Part shown: one piece after another, positions 22,306-30,571 of the stretch
Position numbering within the stretch: the stretch's first letter is position 1
Layout: every line of letters begins with the position of its first letter
Source of the DNA: Azospirillum sp. B4
GTDB lineage: Bacteria > Pseudomonadota > Alphaproteobacteria > Azospirillales > Azospirillaceae
NCBI RefSeq assembly: GCF_000333275.1
Contig: NZ_BACU01000390.1
Coordinates: 1 to 39,918 of the forward strand
Length of the DNA: 39,918 bases
Direction of reading: 5' to 3'
Made by a program: the position numbers and the translations under genes
The notes under the pieces: model-generated
What the model saw: the letters and a program-made list of their open reading frames with translations, nothing else
Told to the model about the DNA's origin: nothing
The model's database searches: none

Positions 22306-23982
22306 TCAGTGCGCGCCGCCGGCATCCGCCCCGGCGCCCGCCTTCCTCAGGAACAGGATGGCGACGGCCGACAGGGCCATGGCGCTGCCCAACAGGAAGA
22401 AGGCGTCGCTGTAGGCCATCAGCCAGGCCTGGGTACGGATGCCGCTGTCGACCTCCGCCACCGCCTGGCGCCAGGCGGTGATGGCGTCGGGCACGCCATG
22501 GGCCAGGAACTTCTGCTGCAGGGCGGCCAGGTGCTGGCGGGTGCTTTCGCCGAACAGGCTGACCTGGCCGGTCATGACATTGGAATGGAACTGTTCCCGC
22601 TTGGTCAGCCAGGTCTGGGTCAGCGCGATGCCCACGGCACCGCCCAGGTTGCGCATCATGTTGAACAGGCCGGAGGCGGAGCCCGCGTTCTCCTTCTCGA
22701 TGCCGCCGGTGGCCAGCACCGACAACGGCGTCATGACCAGGGCCTGGCCGAAGGCGCGAACGATGTTGGGCCAGAACAGCTGGTCGGACGCGCTGCCCAG
22801 CCACAGGTGGATGTTCATGAAGTTGCTGCCGGCGAAGACCGCCGCCCCCACCAGCGCCAGCCAGCGGGCGTCGAACCGCTTCATCAGCAGGGGCACCAGC
22901 GGGATCAGCACCAGCTGCGGCAGCCCGACCCAGGCCATGACGGAACCGATCTGCTGCGCGTTGTAGCCCTGGATTTGACCTAGGTAACGCGGCAGCAGGT
23001 AGGAGGAGGCGTAGAGCACCACGCCCAGCAGCACGTTGGCGACGATGCCCAGCCCGAAATTACGCCGCGCCAGCAGGCGCAGGTTCAACAACGGCTTCTG
23101 CACCCTCAGCTCGATGACCAGGAAGGCCGCCAGCGCCACGGCGGCGATGACCGCCAGGCGCACGATGTAGGGGGAGCCGAACCAGTCGTCCTTGTTGCCT
23201 TCCTCCAGCACCGTCTGCAGGCAGGCCAGGCCCACGGCCATGGTGGCGATGCCCCACCAGTCGCCCTGGCGCAGCAGCGACAGGCGCAGGGGCGCCCGCT
23301 CCAGCGAGGCCCACAGGGCCGCCACCATGAACACGCCCGGCACCAGGTTGATGTAGAAGATGTATTTCCAGCCGTAGGTCTCGGTCAGGTAACCGCCGAT
23401 GGTGGGCCCGATGGCCGGGGCGAAGGTGGCGGTCAGCGCGAACAGCGCCAGGCCCAGCGGATGCCGCGACTTGGGCAGCAGGGTGATGATCAGGGTGAAG
23501 GCCATGGGAATCAGCACACCGCCGCAGAAGCCCTGGATGGCGCGCAGCACGATCATCTGTTCCAGGTTCTGCGCGAAGGCGCAGGCGACGGAGAAAACCA
23601 GGAACAGGACGGTGTTGGTGATCAGGTAGCGGCGCACGCTGAACACCTGGCTCATGAAACCGGACAGCGGGATGACGATGATCTCGCCGATCAGATAGGC
23701 GGTGGCGATCCACCCGCCGTCATCCACGCCGGCACCGATGCCGCCCTGGATGTCGGCCAGCGAGGCGTTGACGATCTGGATGTTCAGCACCGCCATGAAG
23801 GCGCCCAGCACCGACCCCAGCACCGCCAGCCAGGTCATGAAGGGCACATGGTCGGTCGATGCGGGGGAAGCGGCCCGGCTTCCGTCATGGGAAATCCCAT
23901 GGGGGGAAGCCAGGCCGCTCGCCGGCGGCAGGGTGCGGGGGAGGTTGCCGCCGGCGGTGGGGGAATTGTCGAAGGGAGCCAT
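22306..23982 (-). CDS. emrB: DHA2 family multidrug efflux MFS transporter (EmrB-like)
   Basis: 558 residues with about 14 hydrophobic segments, DHA2/EmrB family. Motifs: MAVLNIQIVNASLADIQGGIGAGVDDGGWIATAYLIGEIIVIPLSGF, FAQNLEQMIVLRAIQGFCGGVLIPMAFTLI and PAIGPTIGGYLTETYGWKYIFYINLVPGVF (antiporter motif C region). A cytoplasmic N-terminus of about 48 residues precedes helix 1. It exports hydrophobic drugs by proton antiport together with the periplasmic adaptor EmrA encoded 62 nt upstream. A perfect 10-bp palindrome AAGGCGCCTT (23987-23996) overlaps its ribosome-binding region. No outer-membrane TolC-like gene is present here. Confidence 0.93.
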   Translation of the reverse strand: MAPFDNSPTAGGNLPRTLPPASGLASPHGISHDGSRAASPASTDHVPFMTWLAVLGSVLGAFMAVLNIQIVNASLADIQGGIGAGVDDGGWIATAYLIGEIIVIPLSGFMSQVFSVRRYLITNTVLFLVFSVACAFAQNLEQMIVLRAIQGFCGGVLIPMAFTLIITLLPKSRHPLGLALFALTATFAPAIGPTIGGYLTETYGWKYIFYINLVPGVFMVAALWASLERAPLRLSLLRQGDWWGIATMAVGLACLQTVLEEGNKDDWFGSPYIVRLAVIAAVALAAFLVIELRVQKPLLNLRLLARRNFGLGIVANVLLGVVLYASSYLLPRYLGQIQGYNAQQIGSVMAWVGLPQLVLIPLVPLLMKRFDARWLALVGAAVFAGSNFMNIHLWLGSASDQLFWPNIVRAFGQALVMTPLSVLATGGIEKENAGSASGLFNMMRNLGGAVGIALTQTWLTKREQFHSNVMTGQVSLFGESTRQHLAALQQKFLAHGVPDAITAWRQAVAEVDSGIRTQAWLMAYSDAFFLLGSAMALSAVAILFLRKAGAGADAGGAH

Positions 23983-24044
23983 GGCGAAGGCGCCTTAATG
24001 CTGTGCGGGGGCCCCTGGCCTGGCGGGCCACAGGGCGAAGGCCC

Positions 24045-25181
24045 TTAACGGGCCATGGGATAGAGGCCGGTGGTGCTGGTCGCCAGCTGCGGCGCCTGGG
24101 GGCTACGAACCGGCTGGGTCCGTGTGTCGATCACCGGCTCGGCCGACATGCCGGGGCGCAGCAGGCCCGCCAACGGCTGGCCCTGGTCCAGCACGATCTT
24201 GATGGGGATGCGCTGCACGATCTTGGTGAAGTTGCCGGTGGCGTTGTCCGGCGGCAGCAAGGCGAAGCTGGTGCCGCTGGCGGGCGACAGGCTGTCCACC
24301 CGGCCCTTCAGGGTGGTGCCAGGAAAGCTGTCGACCGTCACCCGCACCGGCTGGCCCGGACGCACCCCGGTCAGCTGGGTCTCCTTGAAATTGGCCAGGA
24401 CATAGACCTGGGACAGGGGCACCACGGCCATCAGCTGCGTACCGGCCTGAACCAGCTGGCCCACCCGCAGGCTGCGGGCGCCCACCGTGCCGTCGATGGG
24501 CGCGGCGATGGTGGTGTAGGACAGGTTCAGTTCCGCCTGACGGGCCACGGCCTGGGCGCGGTCCAGCACGGTGGCGGCCTTGGCCTCGGCCGTGGCCAGC
24601 ACATCGACCTGCTTCTGCGCCGCCACCAGGGCGGCCTGGTCACGCTGCAGGGTGGAGGCCTTGTCCGTCACCGCCGCCTCGGTCTGCTGGGCGCGCTGCA
24701 CGGTGCCGAAGCCGGTCTTCATCAGGTCGCGATAGCGGTCGCGGTCCTGGCGGGCGAAGGTCAGGTTGGCCTGGTCGGCGGTCAGCGCCGCCTGGGCCTG
24801 GGCCACGACCGCCTGCTGCTGTGTGCGCTGGGCCTGGATGTTGCGGATGTCGGCCTCGGCCGTGGCCACATCGGCCTTGGCCTGATCCAGCGCCGTGCGG
24901 AAGTCGCGGTCGTCGATGCGGGCCAGCACCTGGCCGGCCTTCACCGGCTGGTTGTCTTCCACCAACACTTCCGCGACATAACCCGACACCTTGGGCGCCA
25001 CCGTCGTATAGTCGGCCTGGACATAGGCGTCATCGGTCGATTCGAGGAATCGTCCCGTCTTCCAATAGTAATTGCCACCGGCGGCGGCCCCACCCAAAAG
25101 CGCCACGGCCGCGACGGCGCCCGCCAATACTTTTATGGAAGACTTCTTTACAAGTCCGCTCACCGCTACTCTCCTTGACAT
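24045..25181 (-). CDS. emrA: EmrA/HlyD family periplasmic adaptor
   Basis: 378 residues: a short cytoplasmic N-terminus, one membrane anchor (IKVLAGAVAAVALLGGAAAGG), then the lipoyl half FLESTDDAYVQADYTTVAPKVSGYVAEVLVEDNQPVKAGQVLARID. A long alpha-helical coiled coil rich in Gln/Ala follows (about residues 95-215), then the second lipoyl half LSYTTIAAPIDGTVGARSLRVGQLVQAG and a beta-barrel domain. The first gene of the emrAB unit, it bridges EmrB to an outer-membrane channel. It is divergent from the tetR gene, with dyads in the 268-bp gap between them. Confidence 0.93.
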   Translation of the reverse strand: MSRRVAVSGLVKKSSIKVLAGAVAAVALLGGAAAGGNYYWKTGRFLESTDDAYVQADYTTVAPKVSGYVAEVLVEDNQPVKAGQVLARIDDRDFRTALDQAKADVATAEADIRNIQAQRTQQQAVVAQAQAALTADQANLTFARQDRDRYRDLMKTGFGTVQRAQQTEAAVTDKASTLQRDQAALVAAQKQVDVLATAEAKAATVLDRAQAVARQAELNLSYTTIAAPIDGTVGARSLRVGQLVQAGTQLMAVVPLSQVYVLANFKETQLTGVRPGQPVRVTVDSFPGTTLKGRVDSLSPASGTSFALLPPDNATGNFTKIVQRIPIKIVLDQGQPLAGLLRPGMSAEPVIDTRTQPVRSPQAPQLATSTTGLYPMAR

Positions 25182-25260
25182 CCGGTTCCCGCAAGGACGA
25201 CCGGTACCGTGCCGGCCCCAGGAAAGCGGGGCCGGGCGTAAACCGGAAGGTCGGCGGGAG

Positions 25261-25280
25261 GGACCATTTCGCTATGGTCC
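25261..25280. promoter_or_regulatory. Dyad GGACCAT-N6-ATGGTCC in the emrA leader
   Basis: A perfect 7-bp inverted repeat about 80 nt upstream of emrA. It could be an operator or, as RNA, a leader hairpin. Its sequence differs from the dyad at 25334-25353. Confidence 0.4.
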
Positions 25281-25333
25281 GTTTCGTAAGTGTAAGGTAG
25301 TGTCAAACCGGCGTGAGGAGCACTGCGACAAAC

Positions 25334-25353
25334 GAAACGCTGTGTAGCGTTTC
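25334..25353. promoter_or_regulatory. Candidate TetR operator in the emrA-tetR gap
   Basis: GAAACGCT-GTGT-AGCGTTTC is a perfect 20-bp palindrome, the size and symmetry usual for TetR-family operators. It sits in the divergent gap between emrA (start 25181) and tetR (start 25450) and so could control both. A TTGACA on the minus strand at 25301-25306 may be part of the emrA promoter, but no good -10 is paired with it. Confidence 0.6.
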
Positions 25354-25449
25354 ATCGTCCCGGACCAGCGACGCGCGTCACAGACCGGCCCCGCCCAAAC
25401 AGGGGCCGGCTTAATAATCGGGGCTTCACTGCGAGAGCGAGGAGAGAGG

Positions 25450-26067
25450 GTGACGGATAAAGCAGCCATGCGGGGGCCTGGACGGCCCCGGTCGGATCAG
25501 GCCAGGGATGCCATCCTGGACGCGGCCTTTCAGTTGTTGGAAGAAAACGGCCTGGAGCGGTTCACCATCGAGGGGGTGGCCGCGCGGTCGGGCACGGCGA
25601 AGAACACCATTTACCGCTGGTGGCCAGGCAAGGGGGGCCTGGCCATGGAAGCGCTGCTCGCCCCATGCGAGTTGGGCGTGCCCATCCCCCACACCGCGTC
25701 GGCGGTGGCCGACCTGCGCGCCGTGCTGGACGGCATCGCCCACAGCTTCGCCGGCGCCACAGGCCGGGTGGTGGCCAGCATCGTCCTGGCCGGCCAGAAC
25801 GACCCCAGCACCCTAAAGGTCTATCATGAAAAGGTGGTGAATCCGCGACGCCAGCACCTGCGCAACATCATTGAGCGGGGCAAGCGCAACGGGGAATTCC
25901 GTCCCGACCTGCATGTGGAAACGATGGTGGAGGCCATGTACGGCGCGCTCTACACCCGCCTGCTGATCCGCTTCAGCCCACTGGACGAGCCCGGCTGGAT
26001 GGACCGCCACATCAGCCAGCTGCTGGAAGGCGCCCTGCCCCGACCGCTGTGCAACCAGCGGGGCTGA
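25450..26067 (+). CDS. TetR/AcrR family repressor of the efflux locus
   Basis: 205 residues, GTG start at 25450 with GAGGAGAGAG upstream. The N-terminal HTH is typical: RGPGRPRSDQARDAILDAAFQLLEENGLERFTIEGVAARSGTAKNTIYRWWPGKGGL (residues 8-65). The all-helical ligand domain with a TetR_C_11-like end follows (VVNPRRQHLRNIIERGKRNGEFRPDLHVETMVEAMYGALYTRLL). Its divergent position to emrAB and the palindrome in between suggest that it represses emrAB and itself until an inducer binds. A strong terminator follows the stop. Confidence 0.92.
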   Translation: MTDKAAMRGPGRPRSDQARDAILDAAFQLLEENGLERFTIEGVAARSGTAKNTIYRWWPGKGGLAMEALLAPCELGVPIPHTASAVADLRAVLDGIAHSFAGATGRVVASIVLAGQNDPSTLKVYHEKVVNPRRQHLRNIIERGKRNGEFRPDLHVETMVEAMYGALYTRLLIRFSPLDEPGWMDRHISQLLEGALPRPLCNQRG

Positions 26068-26077
26068 GCATACGAAA

Positions 26078-26115
26078 AGGGCGCGGAGTCAGGGGACTCC
26101 GCGCCTTCATTTTTG
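26078..26115. terminator. Bidirectional Rho-independent terminator
   Basis: Stem of 12 bp (26078-26089 with 26096-26107, one G-U) with loop CAGGGG, followed by CATTTTT and preceded by GAAAA. It serves tetR on the plus strand and the convergent gene ending at 26128 on the minus strand. Confidence 0.85.
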
Positions 26116-26127
26116 ACGTACGAAGAT

Positions 26128-26925
26128 TTACGCGGCCAACGCCCGGGGCGGGCCTTTCACCGCCGCCGCGCGCGGAGCCTGGCGGTTGCGCTCTAGCGCT
26201 TGGTCGCGCAGCGTCATCAAGGCACGGGCCCAGTCACCCAGTTCATCACCCCGCGCCGCCGCATCCATCACCGCGCGCAGATCACCGCCACCAACGCCCA
26301 GGAAACGCGCCAGCGGGCGACGGGCGAGAATCAACAGCAAGGCTGTCACGGCCATCATGGCCACGGCCATGCCCAGCACGCCGCTCCAGGCCATCAGCCG
26401 GCCTGTCCGCGCCTGCAGGCGCGCAGCCTCGGCCGCCAGGCCATCCATGTCCTGAGTCCTGGCCTCGATAAAGGCCTGGGCCAGGCCGGCGGCCTTGGCG
26501 TCTTGCGGCCCCACGTCAGTGCGCAGGCGCAGCAGCGCGCCGGCATCGTCGCCCGACCGTACCGTGGCGACCACGGCAGCCATCTCAGTCATCACCTGGG
26601 CCTGCGGCACAAGGAAGGCGGCATCGGGCGCGCGATCGCGCACGGCGGCGACCAGGGCGCGCATCTCATCCAGCCGGCCCGCGGCGCGGTCGGCGAAGGC
26701 GGTGCGATCGGCGGCGGGCTCCAGCAGGGTGTTCAGCGCGTCACGCTGCACGGTGCGGCTCAGGGCACGCACGTCGGAGGCCTGCACCAGCAGGGTCCGC
26801 GCCTGGTCCAGGGACTGGGCCACCCGCACCGTCCCATCCTGACCAAGCTGGCCGGCAGCCACCAACAGACCGCCCAAGGCGACGACACCAATGACAGGCA
26901 ACACCAACTGGACCTTCAGTCGCAT
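26128..26925 (-). CDS. Chemoreceptor-like membrane sensor without signalling domain
   Basis: About 265 residues from the ATG at 26925 (an ATG at 26952 with GGTGGG upstream is the alternative). Membrane segment 1 is VQLVLPVIGVVALGGLLVAAGQL. A helical periplasmic region of about 150 residues with the four-helix-bundle MCP pattern follows (VAQSLDQARTLLVQASDVRALSRTVQRDALNTLLEP). Membrane segment 2 is LMAWSGVLGMAVAMMAVTALLLILARRPL (residues about 177-201), then a HAMP-like stretch (DLRAVMDAAARGDELGDWARALMTLRDQALERN). The protein then ends: the methyl-accepting signalling hairpin is absent. No downstream frame restores it, and the terminator follows directly. A consensus CtrA box lies upstream on this strand. 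Confidence 0.75.
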   Translation of the reverse strand: MRLKVQLVLPVIGVVALGGLLVAAGQLGQDGTVRVAQSLDQARTLLVQASDVRALSRTVQRDALNTLLEPAADRTAFADRAAGRLDEMRALVAAVRDRAPDAAFLVPQAQVMTEMAAVVATVRSGDDAGALLRLRTDVGPQDAKAAGLAQAFIEARTQDMDGLAAEAARLQARTGRLMAWSGVLGMAVAMMAVTALLLILARRPLARFLGVGGGDLRAVMDAAARGDELGDWARALMTLRDQALERNRQAPRAAAVKGPPRALAA

Positions 26926-27064
26926 TTCTATAAATCCCCCGGATCGTTTCATGGTCCCACCGGCAAGAACGCCTTGGGACAAGTCACCTCGCTTGCTGGA
27001 AATCCGACTGGCGGTTTCGGTTCAACCCACCAGCCCCTCCTACAATCATCAGCAGAAAGCATCC

Positions 27065-27110
27065 TGACCGCGTGGTCAATGAGTATTGACCCCACATAAC
27101 CCAATGGTCA
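27065..27110. promoter_or_regulatory. Cluster of TGACC/GGTCA half-sites
   Basis: Four copies of TGACC or its complement GGTCA lie within 46 bp (27065-27069, 27074-27078, 27087-27091, 27106-27110). They form the dyads TGACC-N4-GGTCA and GGTCAAT-N4-ATTGACC. They lie 113-158 nt upstream of the 26925 start. The binding factor is unknown. Confidence 0.4.
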
Positions 27111-27212
27111 GATGATTTTTTAAGGTGGCACGGGCCATCCAATTCGGGCGTCAGCCTGGGTGCGATGCAACATTTACAGGCGTGTTCGTATCATCGGCAT
27201 GACGCTCGGTAG

Positions 27213-27228
27213 TTAACATACCGTTAAG
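27213..27228 (-). promoter_or_regulatory. Consensus CtrA box
   Basis: The minus strand reads TTAA-CGGTATG-TTAAC, an exact match to the alphaproteobacterial CtrA site TTAA-N7-TTAAC, in an otherwise GC-rich region. It lies 260-290 nt upstream of the chemoreceptor-like gene on that strand and about 200 nt upstream of hpnA on the other. Apart from this, the half-site cluster at 27065-27110 and small repeats, the 26953-27426 gap shows nothing clear. Confidence 0.55.
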
Positions 27229-27426
27229 TATTTGAGCATTTGATGCTGGAAGGGCGGCCACGATTCTCCACCCATCGCCGCGCGATCGAGGCGCGCCTCT
27301 GTGGCATCGCCGCCGCAGCAGGCCAGCCATCCGCCCCGCGCCTGCGCCCAACCCTTTCCCCTCCGCACCACGGAAGTGGTATGGTCCGCGCCAATTGATG
27401 GGTGATCTCAAGGACCGGACGGGCCG

Positions 27427-28428
27427 ATGGCCGAAAAGCAGCGACTGTTCATCACCGGGGCGACGGGGTTCGTCGGCGCCGCCGTGGCCCGCGCGGCCCT
27501 GGCGCGCGGCCACGACGTCACCGTGCTGAAGCGCCCGGCCACGCCGCCCACCAACCTGGCCGGCCTGGACGTGGACGTGGTGGAAGGCGACCTGAACGAC
27601 CGGGACAGCCTGGCGCGCGGCATGACGGGGGCGGACGCGTTGCTGCATGTGGCGGCCGACTACCGCCTATGGGCGCCCAACCCGGAAGAGATCGTCCAGA
27701 ACAATGTGCGCGGCACCCGCGCCATCATGGAACTGGCACTGGAGCACCGCCTGAAGCGGGTGGTCTATACCAGCAGCGTGGCCGTGCTGGCGCCCCGCAC
27801 CGATGGCGTGGCGGTGGACGAGCGCGCGGTGATGGCGCCGGACGCCGCCATCGGCGCCTACAAGCGAAGCAAGATCCTGGCGGAACAGGCCGTGCTGGAC
27901 CTGGTGGCGAAGGACGGCCTGCCGGCCGTCATCGTCAATCCGTCCACCCCCATCGGCCCCCGCGACCTGCGCCCCACCCCCACCGGCCGCATCATCGTGG
28001 AAGCGGCCACGGGCAAGATGCCGGCCTTCGTCGACACCGGCCTGAACCTGGTGCACGTCGACGACGTGGCGGAGGGCCATATGCTGGCCTTCGAGAAGGG
28101 GCGGGTGGGCGAGCGCTACATCCTGGGCGGGCAGGACGTGTCCCTGCAGCGGATGCTGGCCGACATCGCCGCGCTCGTCGGCCGCAAGCCCCCCACCGTG
28201 GCGGTGCCGCGCGGCCTGATCCTGCCCATCGCCGTGGTGGCGGAGGCGGTGGCCAAGGTGACGAAGCGGGAGCCCTTCGTAACCGTGGACGGCCTGCGCA
28301 TGTCAAAATACCGCATGTTCTTTTCCTCGGCGAAAGCCGAAGCGGAACTGGGCTACACCGCCCGTCCCTACGGCCAGGCCCTGGCCGACGCCCTCACCTG
28401 GTTCAAGACCGCGGGGTACCTTGGATGA
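27427..28428 (+). CDS. hpnA: Hopanoid-associated sugar epimerase HpnA
   Basis: 333 residues, an NAD-dependent epimerase/dehydratase of the extended SDR group. It has the nucleotide motif RLFITGATGFVGAAVARA (residues 6-23), a TSSVAVLAP strand with the catalytic Ser, and YKRSKILAEQAV with the YxxxK pair. The insertions and C-terminus (VDGLRMSKYRMFFSSAKAEAELGY) are typical of HpnA. Its role in hopanoid biosynthesis is inferred from conserved clustering; it may act on the sugar of the C35 side chain. It is the first gene of hpnABCDE-shc, and its stop overlaps the hpnB start (ATGA). Confidence 0.92.
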   Translation: MAEKQRLFITGATGFVGAAVARAALARGHDVTVLKRPATPPTNLAGLDVDVVEGDLNDRDSLARGMTGADALLHVAADYRLWAPNPEEIVQNNVRGTRAIMELALEHRLKRVVYTSSVAVLAPRTDGVAVDERAVMAPDAAIGAYKRSKILAEQAVLDLVAKDGLPAVIVNPSTPIGPRDLRPTPTGRIIVEAATGKMPAFVDTGLNLVHVDDVAEGHMLAFEKGRVGERYILGGQDVSLQRMLADIAALVGRKPPTVAVPRGLILPIAVVAEAVAKVTKREPFVTVDGLRMSKYRMFFSSAKAEAELGYTARPYGQALADALTWFKTAGYLG

Positions 28429-29693
28429 GCCTGATCTTCCTCATCGGCGCTGTCAGCCTGGCGGTCTGGGTGATCCTGGTGTTCGCGCGCGGGCTGTTCT
28501 GGCTGGGGCTGGAGCGGGACGACATGGCCCTGGTGCCGGCCAACAAGCCCGGCGACCTGCCCAGCGGCCCCGCCTATTCCCATGGCGGGCTGGAGGGCGG
28601 CTGGCCGTCCGTCACCGCCATCATCCCGGCCCGCAATGAGGCCGACGGCATCGCCCAGGTTATCACCTCGCTGGGCGCGCAGGATTATCCCGGCACCCTG
28701 AACATCGTCCTGGTGGACGACGGCAGCGACGACGGCACCGCCGAGCTGGCCCGCCACGCGGCGGAGTCCTCCGGGTCCACCGCCGTCCTGACCGTGCTGA
28801 CGGGGGCGGACCTGGCCCCGGGCTGGACCGGGAAGCTGTGGGCCGTGCGCCAAGGCATTGATCATGTCCAGGCCGGCGACTTCCCGCCCGATTACCTGTG
28901 GCTTACCGACGCCGACATCGCCTACGCGCCCGACACGCTGACCCGTCTGGTCACCCGCGCGCAGACGGAGAATCGCGTGCTGGTCAGCCTGATGGCCAAG
29001 CTGCGCTGCCAGAGCTGGGCGGAGAAGCTGTTCATTCCGGCCTTCATCTACTTCTTCCAGATGCTGTATCCCTTCGGGCGGGTGAACGACAGCGGGTCCA
29101 CCGTGGCCGCAGCCGCCGGCGGCTGCATGCTGGTGGAACGCCGGGCGCTGGCGCGGGCCGGCGGCATCGACAGCATCCGCGACGCCCTGATCGACGATTG
29201 CGCCCTGGGCCGCCGGCTGAAGACCCAAGGGTCCATCTGGCTGGGCCTGAGCGACCGGGCCGTCAGCCTGCGCGCCTATGACAAGGTGGATGACATCCGC
29301 CGTATGGTCATCCGCAGCGCCTACGCGCAGTTGAACTATTCACCCGCTCTGCTGGCGGGCACCGTGCTGGGCATGCTGCTGACCTATGTGGCGCCGCTGC
29401 TGCTGGCGCTGTTCGACCGCGAGGCGGCGGGCATCTTCGGCGCCATTGCCCTGGGCCTCATGCTGACTAGTTTCGCCCCCATCCAGGGGTTCTATCGCCT
29501 GTCGCCTATGCGGGCCATCACCTTGCCGCTGATCGGCATCGTCTATACCGTGTGGACCGTGGACAGCGCGGTGCAGCACCTGATGGGCCGCGGCGGCATG
29601 TGGAAGGGCCGCGCCCAAGGCCAGCACGTGCACCCCGTCCAGCCGGTGACGAACCAGCCAGGGTCAGGACAGAGCGGAACCACCACCCCATGA
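28425..29693 (+). CDS. hpnB: Hopanoid biosynthesis glycosyltransferase HpnB
   Basis: 422 residues, a GT2-family membrane-associated glycosyltransferase. An N-terminal membrane segment (LIGAVSLAVWVILVFARGLFWLGL) precedes the GT-A domain: VTAIIPARNEADGI, IVLVDDGSDDGT, YLWLTDADIAYAPDTL (DxD-like), and GGCMLVERRALARAGGI with DALIDDCALGRRLK. Two to three C-terminal membrane helices follow, and the protein ends in a Gln/Thr-rich tail. It is a family member of hopanoid gene clusters. The stop overlaps the hpnC start. Confidence 0.93.
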   Translation: MSLIFLIGAVSLAVWVILVFARGLFWLGLERDDMALVPANKPGDLPSGPAYSHGGLEGGWPSVTAIIPARNEADGIAQVITSLGAQDYPGTLNIVLVDDGSDDGTAELARHAAESSGSTAVLTVLTGADLAPGWTGKLWAVRQGIDHVQAGDFPPDYLWLTDADIAYAPDTLTRLVTRAQTENRVLVSLMAKLRCQSWAEKLFIPAFIYFFQMLYPFGRVNDSGSTVAAAAGGCMLVERRALARAGGIDSIRDALIDDCALGRRLKTQGSIWLGLSDRAVSLRAYDKVDDIRRMVIRSAYAQLNYSPALLAGTVLGMLLTYVAPLLLALFDREAAGIFGAIALGLMLTSFAPIQGFYRLSPMRAITLPLIGIVYTVWTVDSAVQHLMGRGGMWKGRAQGQHVHPVQPVTNQPGSGQSGTTTP

Positions 29694-30571
29694 CGGCAGC
29701 CAACCACCGCACCGGCAAGGGCCACCAGGACGAGAACTTCCCCGTCGCCTCGCTGATCATCCGGAAGGACGTGCGCGGGCCGGTGATGGCCTATTACGCC
29801 TACGCCCGGGTGGCTGACGACGTGTCGGACAGCCCCATCCTGGCGCCGGACATGAAGCTGAAACTGCTGGACGCCATGGGCGCCAGCCTGCGGGGCGAGC
29901 GCGAGAACGAGCCGGAGGCTGTGGCCCTGCGCGAGGCGCTGCGCGAACGCGGCCTGTCCGACCAGCATGCCCTGGATCTGCTGACCGCCTTCCGCCGCGA
30001 CGTCACCCAGCTGCGCTACCACGACTGGGACGACCTGATCGATTATTGCCGCTATTCCGCCATGCCGGTGGGGCGGTACGTCCTGGATGTGCACGGCGAA
30101 AGCCGCGACACCTGGCCGGCATCGGACGCGCTGTGCGCCGCCCTGCAGGTCATCAACCACCTGCAGGATTGCGGCAAGGACAAGCGGGCGTTGGACCGCG
30201 TGTACATTCCCTTGCCGATGCTGATCGGTGCCGATCTTACACCCGACGCGCTGCTGGAACCGCAGGCGCCGCCGGCCCTGCTGGACATCATCCGCCACCT
30301 GGCCCAGCGCACCGATGCCCTGCTGGACCAGGCGGAGCCGCTGGCCGCCCAGGTCAAGGACCTGCGCCTGGCCATCGAGGTCGCCATCATCCAGCGCCTG
30401 GCCCGCCGTCTGGTGCGCCTGCTGCTGATCCGCGACCCCCTGTCGGACCGCGTGCATCTGACCAAGCTGGAAACGCTGGGCATCGCCGCTGGTGCCGCCC
30501 TGTCCACCTTGTGGCGACGGCTGACCGGTGGCCAGACCACGGCCGTCCTGCCGGCGGGGAAGAAGCCATGA
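29690..30571 (+). CDS. hpnC: Hydroxysqualene synthase HpnC
   Basis: 293 residues, squalene/phytoene-synthase family. The first aspartate motif is VADDVSD (D43, D44, D47) and the second region is INHLQDCGKDKRALDRVYIP. The N-terminal GKGHQDENFPVASLI is typical of HpnC, which converts presqualene diphosphate made by HpnD into hydroxysqualene. The next enzyme is HpnE. The start overlaps hpnB as ATGA and the end overlaps hpnD the same way, so the three squalene enzymes are tightly coupled. Confidence 0.94.
   Translation: MTAANHRTGKGHQDENFPVASLIIRKDVRGPVMAYYAYARVADDVSDSPILAPDMKLKLLDAMGASLRGERENEPEAVALREALRERGLSDQHALDLLTAFRRDVTQLRYHDWDDLIDYCRYSAMPVGRYVLDVHGESRDTWPASDALCAALQVINHLQDCGKDKRALDRVYIPLPMLIGADLTPDALLEPQAPPALLDIIRHLAQRTDALLDQAEPLAAQVKDLRLAIEVAIIQRLARRLVRLLLIRDPLSDRVHLTKLETLGIAAGAALSTLWRRLTGGQTTAVLPAGKKP

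Noticed and set aside
23985-24050. Repeated GCGAAGGC-CTTAA sequence in the emrA-emrB gap
   Set aside because: Two short similar copies could arise by chance in this composition. They are too few and imperfect for a repeat family.
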